Source: Drosophila persimilis (lineage: Eukaryota; Arthropoda; Insecta; Diptera; Drosophilidae). From it: DNA of 64,000 nucleotides. Position numbers and translations under genes: made by a program. The stretch lies in NCBI RefSeq assembly GCF_003286085.1, contig NW_020825298.1, positions 9,858,001 to 9,922,000 of the forward strand, in the 5' to 3' direction. The notes under the pieces were generated by a model. That model was not told where the DNA came from. It ran no database searches and worked only from the letters and a program-made list of their open reading frames with translations. Below, piece by piece: positions 23,552 to 34,850 of this stretch; position 1 is the stretch's first letter, and every line of letters begins with the position of its first letter.

Positions 23552-25268
23552 GTAAGTAGTGGGTGTTTTTAATGAAAAATTAAAGTGACGTAAATATTAG
23601 CCAGCGCTATACAATGACAAGGTCTCAAGACAGATAATAACGGAAAATTTGTAACTTCCGCATGGCTCTTGCATAATTTACAGCTGTACAAACGAATTGA
23701 ATAGATTCGATTCGCAAGCGAATAATTTCATTTTTTTGGGGGTTGATTCGGTGGTTACATAAACTAGTCCTTGTGAGTGTATATGAGAGTGGGATTTCTA
23801 TACAAGTGCGAGAGCTTGTTACGAAAAATTGTGTTAGAATTTTCCAAGTGCAAAAGTTAGCAATAACTTATTAATTTTAAAAATAGCCTGGAAGTCACAT
23901 TTTGCCATTGAAAAAGAGAGCTTCGCGCGCGAGACGATTACATGAACAGTAGAGCGAGAGAGAGAGAACGTTGCCCGATCATCAGCTTGTCCTCTCTCTT
24001 TCGCTTTGGCAAAAAAGAATATGAGTTCTTGGAATTTTTATGCATGCTTCCCAGCTCCACTAAGCCTGCCACGTGGTGGCTAAACGAGTTTTACACTCTC
24101 CGCGATGCATGCTCCATCAATTTTTGTTGCAAAAGAAGATTTCACCTTTACAGGAGTTGCCTTATGTAACATTCTGTGTGGAGAGGAAATTGCTATGCTG
24201 TCCTAGTTTTCACTCATCTCTCATTCTCTCGGCTGCCTTTGGCCCCCTTCCAATTGCACTTTCTATAGGGGGAAAAGTGGTTTTTCACACTCACGCAGTG
24301 CTAAATGAAAAGTTCTCTCTTCAAGGCCACCACCAAACCAGACGTTGACATTGCTGTTGCCTTTCATGTAATTTATCTCCCCCACTCCGTGTGCTTGCGT
24401 GCGTTTGTGTAGGTGACTTACTCATTAATGAACCCAAAGTGTATGAATACAGGGTGCAAAATTTTCAGACTGCGTTCTACGGATTTCCAGAACGGTCGAT
24501 CTGTAAGGGAACGAAAGCTTAACTCACCAAAGCTAGTCTCCCCCTCTGGTTTCAGTTTTCGAGTCACCCAAATAGAGAAATAGTGCGAGTGCCTCACCCT
24601 ATATGAAAGCGCCTTGCCTCTCTGCAACGGCACTTTGTACTCATGCTCTCCCTCTCTGGGGGCGAATTGTTGTGTCGCTCTCAAGTTCAAATAGTTGCAT
24701 GCACCGCAATTAGCTGCATTGGGAATTTGACCATAACATAGACCCTGCTGATCCATCGCTTTTTTGTGCGATGGTTATATAAACAATTAAAGTTTTCCAT
24801 TGGACGATGCTTCCAACTGAAGTTAGCCTGTTGCTGAGCAAAAAAATTATTCTGACGCAATGAGTAATTCTCACACCGTCAAAAGTCAGACGAGGGCGAA
24901 CTTCGAAAGCGTGTGTGAGAGAGGGCAACAACATGTGACCAGAGTAGAATCGTCTGTCTGAAGCTTTTTCGAGATGTCTGTGGGTGTGTATGTCTGTGTG
25001 TGAGTGCTGATGACGTTGAATGGAGCACGCGTGGACTTTTGAGATGCGGAAGGGTGCGTAGATAAGCTAAAATACCAGTTAGATAATGGCATTGTATTCC
25101 AATTAGTATTTACCTTATCACAGAGCTTATACACCCGCGTAATGCATTTTGAACAGGTTCTAGTTTCCGCTCATTGCTTATCACCTGTTTACATAACGGG
25201 GCAATGGGACAAAAACCTTTTTCACGGCACCTACTAATCATTGATTTTCTTTTTCTTCAACCTTTTAG
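23552..25268 (+). other. Probable 5' UTR intron/upstream region of Cyt-c-p
   Basis: No coding exon is seen. The stretch has many ctctc/gagag words and a gcgcgcgaga patch near 23926. It ends in a strong pyrimidine tract and AG at 25267-25268. Confidence 0.45.
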
Positions 25269-25311
25269 TCGAGTCCGTGTTAACACATAAAACACACACA
25301 CATAATCCATA

Positions 25312-25638
25312 ATGGGCGTTCCAGCTGGTGATGTTGAGAAGGGCAAGAAGCTGTTCGTGCAGCGTTGCGCACAGTGCCACACCGTGGAGGCTGGTGGCAA
25401 GCACAAGGTTGGTCCCAATCTGCATGGTCTGATCGGTCGCAAGACTGGCCAGGCTGCCGGTTTCGCATACACGGACGCCAACAAGGCCAAGGGAATCACC
25501 TGGAATGAGGATACCCTCTTCGAGTACCTGGAGAACCCCAAGAAGTACATCCCCGGCACCAAGATGATCTTCGCCGGTCTGAAGAAGCCCAATGAGCGCG
25601 GTGATCTGATTGCCTACCTGAAGTCTGCCACCAAGTAA
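25312..25638 (+). CDS. Cyt-c-p: Cytochrome c, proximal-type (major somatic)
   Basis: A single coding exon, 108 aa, the normal length for insect cytochrome c. It is the soluble electron carrier between complexes III and IV and, in many animals, a trigger of apoptosome assembly. Visible features are the fly N-terminal extension [11 protein letters not shown], the haem motif CAQCH near residues 20-24, [13 protein letters not shown], the axial Met in PGTKM, and IFAGLKK. Codon use is strongly biased to G/C endings, as expected for an abundant protein. The 5' UTR starts at the acceptor at 25269. Polyadenylation words AATAAA lie at 25835 and 25930. Together with Cyt-c-d it forms a tandem duplicate pair in the same direction. 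Confidence 0.96.
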
Positions 25639-25929
25639 GGCGCCTCCTGATAAGGAGCCTCTACTTTCAATCACCTCACCACCCCAACAACAGGATGTAT
25701 TATTGTGTTCAGTCACAATCCAACAGCAACACCAACAATATGAACAGCAGCAGAAGCAACAATTACATACAGACCTAAAAACTACAATTATGTTAATTAT
25801 AAAGTTTAAATAGGAAAATTTATTATTTAATTTAAATAAAAAGTGGAATACTTAATTTAAAGCTGAGGAAACTTGTGACAACCACGTAAAACAACAAAAA
25901 GTTAAATAATAACAAAAAACAAAAACAAA

Positions 25930-25935
25930 AATAAA
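25930..25935 (+). terminator. Cyt-c-p polyadenylation signal
   Basis: AATAAA is followed ~15-20 bp later by a T/GT-rich stretch. A second AATAAA lies at 25835-25840. Either or both may be used. Confidence 0.55.
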
Positions 25936-27366
25936 ACTGTCGGCATTTTTGTTCTATTGGAAGGAAGGAAAACTATTTGCTTTCGTTGATCTTTAGGTCC
26001 CAGTAACTTGCACGTAACAAAGAGTACCGGGAAAGAGGTCTATAAGTTTTAAGGGAACTCCCAACTCTTAATCGGACACATTGGTTTCTTAAACGATAAA
26101 GAGAAATTTTAGATTGCAAACAAAAACTAAACTGATAGAATTTGCACTTATTAATGCCAATTCAAAGCTTCCATAGTCAAAACTTGTAGATTATAAATCA
26201 ATATTTCTCTGATAGGGTTTTATTCAACTTAGCAATTCCGAACAGCTAATCATACAAATATGGTTCAAAATTCAAGAAAGAGAAATTGTGCAAGAAATAT
26301 TTCTCTGATAACATTTCATTCAAGCTTAATTAATAAAGAGAAACCCCTCCCACATCACGTGCTAAAGACCTATGCTAGTAGTAGTTACTGCTACCATACA
26401 ATAAAGAGAGGCACTTAGTTCCAATATCTCGTGCCTTAAATAACACCTGATATTGAACTATGGAACCACTTCTCAAAGAGAAACCAAAACACACATTGAA
26501 TCACGATTCTATGAAGTAGATAACAAAAGAGAGCACAAAAATTGGTATACAAACTGAAATCCTCTCTTAAAGATTAGCTCATATCATACATACTATTTCA
26601 GAATGGAATACTCTTCTTTTATTCATGATTACCGAATATCCCACTTATTGTAGAACAATAAAATTTCGATTTTCAATATATTTCGCTAGTTTATGTATAT
26701 TTTTTGTTTTACACTCGCAAAAATGTGTATCATACACTTTAATAACAATTGGTTAATGCATTTAACATTTCCATTTTCGCTTATTTATTTTAATTTAAAA
26801 TGAAAGAAATACTTGATAGGTTCTTTTTACAATATATTTTCGATTTCTTTAGTTTTTGTTTTGTTTTGTTTTGTGGGTGCGCAGAGGCGATTATAATACA
26901 ATAGAAGTGCATAATCATCTGGTTTAGACAAAAAACTCTGTACAGCGGCGCACACATAAAAAGTAAGAACACAAATAATAATAATAACAACAAAATATGT
27001 AAACAATCAAATGGGGCTATCGTAGGGGATATACTCGTATGCATCTGTATTTTCTTTGCCACTATTTGAACTGTCTTTTTGGAATGCCAACAAAAAATCA
27101 AATTGTTCTCTCAATACGCGTTCTATGGGGCTGGCCTTGGGCAGGGGATGGACTAACAAGAACTTAGTTTAAACAGGGAACAAACATGCGCTTAAATTTA
27201 GCACGAACAAACATCATGTAAAATGTGGAGAGAGGAGAAGTGGAGGATGCGATGCCCCTCCGCAGCTCTTATTGTTGGTTAAGTTTTGCTGGCTGGCGGC
27301 CTGGCTAAAAAATATGTAGGTAGATTTTTTGTAGTGTATTTGTGCATGGATGTTGGATTGGGGGTC
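25936..27366. other. Intergenic space and VhaSFD 3' UTR
   Basis: An AT-rich stretch between the convergent ends of Cyt-c-p (+) and VhaSFD (-). 'agagaaat/aaagagaaa' words recur about every 100 bp from 26098 to 26545, and 'tttctctgata' occurs at 26204 and 26299, suggesting a degenerate duplication. On the minus strand an AATAAA lies near 26784-26789, a possible end of the VhaSFD message. I see no gene. Confidence 0.5.
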
Positions 27367-30300
27367 TTAGGCCTTGCCAGTAATGACGGCAGCACCTTGT
27401 TTCTGGTTCTCGTTTTCCTTCTCCAACTGCTTTCCGAGGTATTCCCTAATAAATATAGAGAGAAGCATTGAATACATTGAATTTTGAATGGATCTTGAGA
27501 TGGATATGAATTTTGGGGTATTATATCACAACACCTAGAGATGGATATATGGGCAGGAATGAGAGTTGGCGAGTCCAGCAATCGTACGTACCAGTTGTGT
27601 ACCATCAGCTTCTGAACGGCCAGCAGGGCCTCGTACCGCACATTGGGATCCTCATGGCCCAGATGCTGCATCACAATCTGTTTGCCGCCCAATTGCTCCA
27701 GGACACTGGAAACGAGAGATCCGATTAAGATGAGAGCACAAATAGAGAATGTATTTTGAGCTTACTGTTTGCCGCGGGGATAGTGACGCACATACTCTCC
27801 AATATCGAAGCAGGCAACGGATAGAATGATGGCATCCTTGGAGGTCTCTAGCAAATGTACCAGAATGCGCAACAGTTCGTAGTTCTTTTCGTTGAGGCGC
27901 TGGGCATTCTCGCGCCAGAACTTAGCCGACTTGTGGACCGGCGACCATTCCAGACGGCCGCTGCGCACCTCAGTGGCATACTCATCGAAGGAGCTCAGAT
28001 CCTGGACCGAGTTCTGCAGCTTCTCGCTCAGATACTCCACATCGGCGGTGATGTCCTCATCGTCAAAGCGACGCTGTTCCAGTATGGACAGCTGCTTCAG
28101 CACCTTGCACTGGACCATGGCAATGCAATGGTCCTTGGCCACCGATGAGTCCTCGGGCTTCTCGATCAGATTGCGGAAGACGGCGAGGATAATGCGCGTG
28201 ACCTTCTCCTTGGCACAATCGCTCAGTATATCGGCCAGTATGGGGATCACGCTGAACTTGTTCATCTTGGCGGCCAGCAGGGGGTTGAAGGTCAGCACCC
28301 ACAGGCAGAAGATCAGCTGGTATTGCACCTATGAATAAGAAATCGAATTTAAATTGGCACAAACAATTTACACATTTCAATTTCAAACTCACCTGAAAGT
28401 TGACGCGAGTCGACAGAATGCGGATCAGAGTGCTGATACCATCAACACCCACAAACGCGAAACGGTACTCATCGACGCGCAGCATCATCTGGAGGCAACG
28501 GGCCACCGACTGAATGTACTCGTTGTTCTGGGGGATCACGAAATGACGGAACGATTAGTTGTGACTTTGTGAACTCTACGATGCTGGTATGATCGTTAGC
28601 GGTGTTAGTTATGACGATACTCGATATCAGCTGAAATCTACACATGTTTCACTACTAGCTACAACAACAACGAATTACTACAAGCTACGCACAATAAGAG
28701 AATCTGAGAATAACACAGAGAGTGAGAGAGTGGGGGTCGGGGGTCGGGGGTGACGACACATATAGAGAATTGTATAGATTTTTGTTCCTTACACCGTTTG
28801 ATTTTTTTTGTTTCTTTCTTTTGTTCTTGTATTTGAATTGTTGAATGGGGTATTTTGGGGCTTGATTTAGTGTACTTTTTCACCAGCACCAGTTTTGGGT
28901 TTACCGTTGCACCACCTTTTAATGATTTTATACACTGCTTGACAACACTGCTTCCTTGGCGTGACATACGGATGCGCCTTCTCCTGCTTGCTCCTCACGC
29001 GTTATTAGTTTGGTTAGTAAACAGTTACGACTCGAATAATCGCCACACAAACGCACAAAACGGAATGCAGTCGGCGTGTATTATCGAAATTAATTGAAAA
29101 CAGTGGGGTACATAATCCTCTTAGTTCATTAACCGTATATGTTTTGGACGGACAGACAGACACTTGGATGTTAATTTTGATTGAAAAAGTTTGAAATAAC
29201 ATCTTAAGAAGATATATTTCAAGTAGACTTCGTAGGGAGGACGGTAATTTCTTTACTGATTGGGGCGCTAATTTAGATAAATAAGGGAAAACATACCGTC
29301 TTAATTTTGTAAGAAAGATTCCTAGTTTGGAATCTAATCTAAACTAATGTTAGCCATTGTTATATTTTTCAAGTTTCTAAGCTTTTGTCTGCCTTCAAAT
29401 TGTCAATGGAAAAGAACGATAACAAGCCATCGATTTCAGACAGCTACCGACCGTTAATCTTATCGAAATTCATTCAGCGCCTCTGCTCTCCTGGTGTGTT
29501 TGTGTGTGATTATTTATCAGTGTTTGTGGGTGTGTAAATAAATGTTTGGTTTTCTGATGGTCGCAATTATTTGCATTGTTTTTTTTTTCTTTCTGTGATT
29601 TGGAATACCGGTATAGCACATTTGCTTTCCTGCTGATGCGCCTGCTCGCTGCTGTTGGGCACCTGCCGATAGCTCTCGTTGGCAGAGACGACCAGCTCTT
29701 GCTCATGCTGATGCTGGAGCTGCGCCAGACTGGGACTGTATTGGTTGCCATGGTGGTCTTTGCTATTGCCATGGAGTCCGTGGGTGTGCACGAGTATGGT
29801 CTGGGTCCGCTTGGCCAGTAGAGCCATCTCTTGCAGATAGGATGTGCTCTGGGTCGGGGGCAGTAGGGGTCATATATTGGTGGGGGGGACCAGATCAGAT
29901 CAGATCATCCACAGAGAGACGATGGACGTCGACATATCGAGAGTTTAATCGATATTGTAGATGGTAAATTGCATATAAATTAAAATACATTGGTTCAGAG
30001 AAGTTCAAGAGTGCAGCAGAACAAATAGTAAATAGATGGACAAGACAACAAAATAATTAACAAAATGATCGACCTTCTGTGGTGCTTTGGTGCTTTCGCG
30101 CTGTGGTGGTGACACGTGACTCACGAAACGGGAACGGCAGCACGGAATGGAATGATCGAGATGAAGTATCAGACAATTTCAGTATATGGTATACACGAAT
30201 CGAATGTGGTTTTATGACAAAATTCAGTGTGCTGATGAGAAGAGAGCGTAATGTTGTTCAATATTCAAAAACAAGCTGTTAAAGTTGAAGAGATGGCTCA

Positions 30301-31560
30301 TTTGTAGAGTTCTTAAGGGGGGTGTGTTGTGGTTTGACGATGGGTGGTGGTGTGGGTGGTGTCTCTGAATGACAACGACGACTGCTTCCTTGCAGAGTTT
30401 TTTCTTACGAGTGTATCGTATTGTCGGGTTCATTTTTGGTTTGGTTTGGTCTTAATTTAGTTTAAGCAAGCAAAATTGCCAAAGCATGCACAAAAACATA
30501 TAAATTCGAATTAAACAGAGTTAGGATATCAATTTAAGACGGGTTTTTAGTGGTTCAAGTATTGACAACAAGTGAATTGATGAGTCGTTAGTCGGACCAA
30601 AAATTATATTCGTTATTCCTATCAGACGGTTTCAACTGGAGTCAGGTATTCGTAAAATCAGCCATGCTATATCATGCCATAGGATAGGTTCGATCGATTT
30701 ACAGATATAAAAAACAAGTTTTGCTCTGATTTGTTGAAAAAAAAAAAAGGATAGTTAAATCCTTGAATGTTCATAAAATAACTCTTCTTTGAGTAGGGTT
30801 TACCACCAGTGCAGCATTTACAAAATCTTGAATAGCCTCCACACATGCACTGCGCATCTCTCCCAGCCTAAACATGCACTGGGCAACGCTAATCACAGAT
30901 GGAATGGTACTCACATTGCTGGCCAGTTGGTCCTTAAGGAACTGCAAGTAGAAGTTCAGGTCAGACTTGGGCATGGTCTCATGACCCCAGCAGGCGAACT
31001 TGGCCAGAATCCGGGACGCCATGTTGACGATGAAGCCATCCTGACGATTCAGTAGGTTCAGGAAGGGACCCCAGATGCACTGCTTCAGCTTGCCAGCCGT
31101 GTCGTGAAAGAGATCGACACGTGAGCGATCCTCTTGCAGCAGATCGTCCAGCAATACGAGTATATACTGGATGGTGGAGTCCTTGGACAGATGCGAGACT
31201 AGATTCAGCAGAGTCTTGACCACCTGACTGGAGTTTTGGGCCAGAAAGGCGGCGCGTGATTTATCAAGTGCGCTAATGGCACGGTAATCCTCCTCGCTGA
31301 TCATCTGCGACTGCATATAAGAGGCCCAGTTGATGGTCTTGGTGCGAATGTCAGCTGCTTGTTGCTGTAGCACCGAGGTGGCAGCAATCATGTCTGGAAA
31401 AAGCAAATGAAAACCTCACAATTAGGGGCGAGGTGAGGGTGCTGCTCTGGCCAGCCCAAAGCCCACCCTCACACACACACTACAGATTCGATTTTTCGCA
31501 GAGGTCGGTTCGGGAAAACTTACCGATGTTTTCCTCGGGCAAATACAAAGCGGTAGTCAT
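27367..31560 (-). CDS. VhaSFD: V-type proton ATPase V1 subunit H
   Basis: Six coding exons join in frame: 31524-31560, 30915-31393, 28393-28527, 27766-28328, 27592-27705 and 27367-27445, giving 468 aa. Subunit H is the regulatory armadillo-repeat subunit of the cytosolic V1 sector that couples ATP hydrolysis to proton pumping and silences free V1. The conserved C-terminal blocks [24 protein letters not shown] and [16 protein letters not shown] are all present. All introns have GT...AG ends and phases agree (1, 0, 0, 2, 2). Intron 2 (28528-30914) is long and holds a candidate cassette exon at the place where the mammalian gene has its optional 18-residue insert. The 5' end faces Tsen2 across a 712 bp shared promoter with Motif 1 and Motif 6 words. 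Confidence 0.95.
28528..30914 (-). other. VhaSFD intron 2
   Basis: The intron lies between exon 2 (donor AAT|GTGAGT) and exon 3 (acceptor cccccag). It holds the candidate cassette at 29609-29848, GT-rich and T-rich runs and no other gene. Because its flanking exon phase is 0, any cassette with length divisible by three would insert residues without a frame change. Confidence 0.7.
29663..29848 (-). CDS. VhaSFD: Candidate VhaSFD cassette exon
   Basis: After an acceptor (actgcccccgacccag) the minus strand is open from 29848 in phase 0, exactly the phase of the flanking exons. It reads [16 protein letters not shown] and continues with a His/Gln/Ser-rich stretch. Two phase-0 donors are possible: CAG|GTGCCC (edge 29663, 62 aa) or CCG|GTATTC (edge 29609, 80 aa). 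Codons have high G/C endings, like the neighbouring constitutive exons. Vertebrate subunit H has an alternative insert at the same junction, but its sequence is different. Use in mRNA is unproven. Confidence 0.5.
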
Positions 31561-31740
31561 TGTGCTGGCTTGTCTAAACAGATGGATCCTTCGCAAAATG
31601 GGGTGTCGCTCTGGCACACGAATTCGAGCACAGAATTTATGAAAATTTATTAAATTACCAAGTGATTTTCACACTACTACGAACAGAAAATTCAGCTGAC
31701 TTTGGTCTTGTGACTGGCCCAGTGTGACCGCGGACTTATT
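31561..31740 (-). promoter_or_regulatory. VhaSFD promoter with Motif 1
   Basis: Motif 1 in reverse (cagtgtgaccg) lies at 31720-31730, about 160 bp upstream of the VhaSFD ATG. This is the usual place for an M1BP-type housekeeping promoter without TATA. The transcription start probably lies near 31640-31690. Confidence 0.6.
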
Positions 31741-31990
31741 GTCAAAATATACCGTCTGACCCTCAGAAATATACCAAAATATACCGTCTTACTTTAAAAA
31801 TATACCGGAAATATACTGACGAATTCAAGTTCTATTTTACATATTCCGATTTTGATCTTCCGTCGAATATTACTAACTATATAGAACATTTAGCCCTGCC
31901 CACATAATTTTAGAACATTGATGAAACAATTCTCCACTTAACTGGCTAGTTTTTAGTCCTTGCTTTTATTTTACTTTGTCTAAAGCAAGG
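31741..31990 (+). repeat. Dispersed repeat with Motif 6 array (family A, copy 3)
   Basis: Four to five AAATATACC/AAATATACT words lie in 31743-31820, followed by 'gacgaattcaagttctatt', 'gatcttccgtcgaatatta', 'tatagaacatttagcc' and 'cccacataatttta'. The same order is found at 34.5 kb and 40.5 kb. It fills much of the space between the VhaSFD and Tsen2 starts. The words fit the reverse complement of Ohler Motif 6 (KTYRGTATWTTT), two of them exactly. Confidence 0.8.
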
Positions 31991-32236
31991 TTTAAACAAA
32001 AGAACCAAAAAAACAGTCGCAGTGTTGCTGGTATTTGAAGACCTGATGCGTGTATAGGCCTTTGCATACCCTATTTCGTTAATTGTATATGAAAATGAAA
32101 CGACAAAGAAAGCAAGGTGCCAGCCTCGTCATATGTTTTATGCGCACAAGAGCACACTGTTACAGCACACTTGCATATATGCTATTTTTCAAAACGTAAA
32201 TTATCGTAAAATATACAGATGTGTTATTACCTCGCA

Positions 32237-32258
32237 CTATCGACATTGTAGTCGATAG
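32237..32258. promoter_or_regulatory. Paired DRE-like inverted repeat at Tsen2 start
   Basis: CTATCGAC and GTCGATAG form perfect 8 bp arms separated by 6 bp, ending 14 bp before the Tsen2 ATG. Each arm is close to the DREF site TATCGATA. It probably lies at or just downstream of the Tsen2 transcription start. Confidence 0.55.
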
Positions 32259-32272
32259 GCAACTATTCAAGT

Positions 32273-33062
32273 ATGCAGTTCACATTTCAATGCAAAAAAA
32301 AGCGTTGCAATTTTAGAAATTCCAATGCAACGCCGTTTCCCATTTGTGAGCAGGGCGAGCGCTATCACGGCGTCCTTACAGGACTCTCTGTGGAGATATC
32401 AGATTCTACCCAGTCACAGTCGCTCCATGACAATGGCTGCTATGGAAAAGGCAGCAAATCTCGAGGTGGACCGGCATCGGGTGATGAAGATGAAACGCTG
32501 CTTCTTGGACTGGAAGAGTCTTGTTTTCTGGCCTACTACTTGAAAGTACTCGAAATAAAGAACCAGTCGGGCACAAGTGTGGACTGGGAAGGATTCCTGA
32601 AAGTGGCGCAGGATCTAAACGATAGATTTCTTGAGAATTTGGCATGCTATTTGTATTTGAAATCAAAAAATTGGGTGATCAAGAGTGGAATCAAATTTGG
32701 CGGAGACTTTCGTAAGTAATTGGGAAACCAATGCACGTTTTATTCTAAAGTAATGCCGTCCTTTAGTTATCTACAAGCAAAGCCCGCGGAATTTCCATGC
32801 CAGCTTCTTGGTCATTGTACAGACTCACTCTGATCTGGATTACTACCAGCCAAAGAACCTCAAAGGAGTCCAACGAGTGGCGGAAACGTCCGACAAGGAT
32901 GTACTCCTGCTGACTGTGGACTGTCGGACTGTGCTGACAGTTGGTCAACCCAAGGAAGATTCCTCCCATATAGCCACGCCCGAAGCGCTTAAAGAAATAT
33001 CAGTCACGGAAACAATTGTACGTCGCTTCAATTATTCGTCTTTCGTGCAAAGTAAACAATAA
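32273..33062 (+). CDS. Tsen2: tRNA-splicing endonuclease catalytic subunit Sen2
   Basis: Two exons (32273-32711 and 32767-33062, 55 bp intron) encode 244 aa. The Sen2 subunit cuts pre-tRNA introns at the 5' splice site within the nuclear TSEN complex. The signature near residues 131-158 reads WVIKSGIKFGGDF, then IYK and PRNFHASF. This gives the catalytic Tyr (in IYK) and His (in FHAS); the third residue, Lys, is in the SDKDVLLL stretch. The protein is short compared with human TSEN2 (465 aa) because the N-terminal half and the linker are reduced, as in other flies. The start was chosen as the first in-frame ATG after the promoter repeat. Its 3' end is only 23 bp from the stop of the convergent CMC1-like gene, so the 3' UTRs must overlap. 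Confidence 0.85.
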
Positions 33063-33085
33063 CAACCAAAATACTTATGTAAGGA

Positions 33086-33496
33086 CTATATTTTCTCCAC
33101 GCGGTGCTTCTTGGGTATGCCAGTGCTGCGATAGTCTGACCGTTCCTGCAAATAGATTTTCCTGCACTCCTCCTTGAAGGCCTCGTTCTGATACCAGAGC
33201 GTCAGGCAGTCCCTTAGGGCAGAGTTCTCCTTGCGACATGTCGCCACCATGAAGATGCTGCTGGTCTTGCAGCACGCCTCAAAGTCTGCGACTTCCTTGG
33301 TGCAGAGCTCAGCCTTTGCCCGGTCGCGCATAATCTTGGGTATCAGGACCTCGACCTCCACCTTGCGCAATTTTGTGTCATTCGGGTCGCCTAATGGTGG
33401 AGTTCCTGGTTAATGGATTCCACAGACAATAAGTAGCCAGAACTTACCAAGTCCGTGAGGATTGCGTGGATCAACCGGTTGTTCCAGGTAGCTCAT
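33086..33496 (-). CDS. CMC1-like twin CX9C mitochondrial protein
   Basis: Two exons (33448-33496 and 33086-33390) encode 117 aa with no signal peptide. Two CX9C pairs are visible: C-TKEVADFEA-C and C-RKENSALRD-C, the twin coiled-coil-helix-coiled-coil-helix fold oxidised by the Mia40 pathway in the intermembrane space. The N-terminus (MSYLEQPVDPRNPHGLGDP) and the block LRKVEVEVLIPKIM fit CMC1, a copper-handling assembly factor for cytochrome c oxidase. This rests on recall of the family. Intron phase is 1 and splice sites are good (CTTG|GTAAGT, ccattag|GC). It ends 23 bp from Tsen2 in convergent orientation. A Motif 1 word lies 62 bp upstream of the ATG. Confidence 0.85.
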
Positions 33497-33557
33497 ATTG
33501 TTTATATAAAATAAATATATATTTTTTGTTTTGTCAATGAATGCTTTGTGCCAGCTC

Positions 33558-33568
33558 TAGTGTGACCG
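33558..33568 (-). promoter_or_regulatory. Motif 1 of the CMC1-like gene
   Basis: tagtgtgaccg is the reverse form of Motif 1 (YGGTCACACTR). It lies 62-72 bp upstream of the CMC1-like ATG. The space to the 3' end of Prosbeta4 is under 200 bp, so the whole promoter must be within 33497-33690. Confidence 0.65.
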
Positions 33569-33692
33569 TATGAAAATCATAAAATCTTGAACAATAAATA
33601 CCAACAGATTCTTTTTATGTATATTCGTACCAAAGAAGCCAGTAACCCAGGCGCATTTTTATTTTAAAAGTTGCATTTTAAATGCTGAAAAC

Positions 33693-34443
33693 CTAACTAG
33701 ATGCATTATAATCGGTCAGGCTCTGTGCACTGATTGGTTCCAGGTTGCGAACACCATTCTTGTCCACCACAGAGACATTGAAGTTCTTCAGATTGACGAC
33801 CAGACGCTTTTGGATCTCCACAATGCACTTCTTAAAGATATCGTATGCTTCGTCCTGGGTAATATTGGGGTGCCAGTAGCGATCGTAAATGCTGGAGCAG
33901 AACATGGCACCGTAACCATGGCCGGCGTGGTTCAGAGACTTTGCATTGGCCAGATAATCAATGAAAGCCAGCTCGGCACCGTCAGTTTCATCATACCTAT
34001 GCGAAAATCAGATTGGATTTATAAAATAAGCTTAACCTTTGATGAATGCGAAAGCATACCCAGCGACAAACATGAAGACCTGGTAGGGAGTGCGGCTGCG
34101 AAGGTAATCAGCCAGATTTTTACGCGTAAAATGCGCTGCCGCACGAGGACTCAGGTCGTAGCCATTGCGCATTTTATACAGGGCAATATTCTTAGAGATA
34201 AACTCGGTAAACTGCTCAGTGTCGCCCGACTCGCCAGTCGTTGAAATAAGCAAATTGTCCGACGCCTTGTGAATTTTGTTCTGATCTGCAAAGGTAAAAT
34301 GTCGCCAGCGAATGAGGCACAGGCCGCCGACAAATTCAGTGCTCTAGCTCACCTTCTTTCATCACGATAATGGAACGAGCATGAGTTGTGTCTGCCGCTA
34401 GCATAACAAAATCGGGACCCTTGATACCTAACAGCGTTTCCAT
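33693..34443 (-). CDS. Prosbeta4: 20S proteasome subunit beta type-2 (beta4)
   Basis: Three exons (34353-34443, 34060-34285 and 33693-33996) encode 206 aa. This is a non-catalytic beta subunit of the 20S core particle (yeast Pre1, human PSMB2). It begins [19 protein letters not shown] and has no propeptide or catalytic Thr1. It continues with [39 protein letters not shown] and [10 protein letters not shown]. Splice phases (1, then 2) agree and introns are 63-67 bp. It is divergent to Nubp1, with 407 bp between ATGs containing a perfect DRE (34535-34542) and a Motif 6 array. The CMC1-like gene lies directly downstream on the same strand. Confidence 0.93.
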
Positions 34444-34534
34444 CTTGCACTTATTGATATACTTTACAGGTTTCTAAAAAGTTTCCAAGTTGTTGTGCCG
34501 AAATGCAATGACAAGCATTTGTTCCATTGGAGTT

Positions 34535-34750
34535 TATCGATAGCGGAAATATACCAAAGAAATATACGCTCAGAAATATACCGAAATATACGGTCTCATT
34601 TAACAAAATATACCGTGAATATACTGACGAATTCAAGTTCTATTATATTATTTATTATATTATATATTACTCGTTTTTGATATTCTAACTAGCTAGGACT
34701 TCCAACCTGACCATATAATTTTATCCGAATGATAATGTTTATATATTTTA
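34535..34750 (+). repeat. DRE plus Motif 6 array and repeat tail (family A, copy 4)
   Basis: tatcgata (34535-34542) is followed by six AAATATAC-type words in 34546-34629, then 'gacgaattcaagttctatt' and a tail with 'gaccatataattttatccgaatgat' near 34709. It occupies the Prosbeta4/Nubp1 divergent promoter. The array aligns closely with those at 31.75 and 40.5 kb. The tail is shorter here. Confidence 0.8.
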
Positions 34751-34850
34751 AAAACACTGTATGTTAACAGAATGTTAACGGCGATCTGGCAGCACACAAA
34801 GATACCAGCATTCCATTTATTTCACAATTGAATTGTTGTTATTTATTGCG

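Noticed and set aside
34833-34850. Upstream in-frame ATG for Nubp1
   Set aside because: It would add a six-residue hydrophobic stretch not expected in a cytosolic protein. The family start motif is at 34851.
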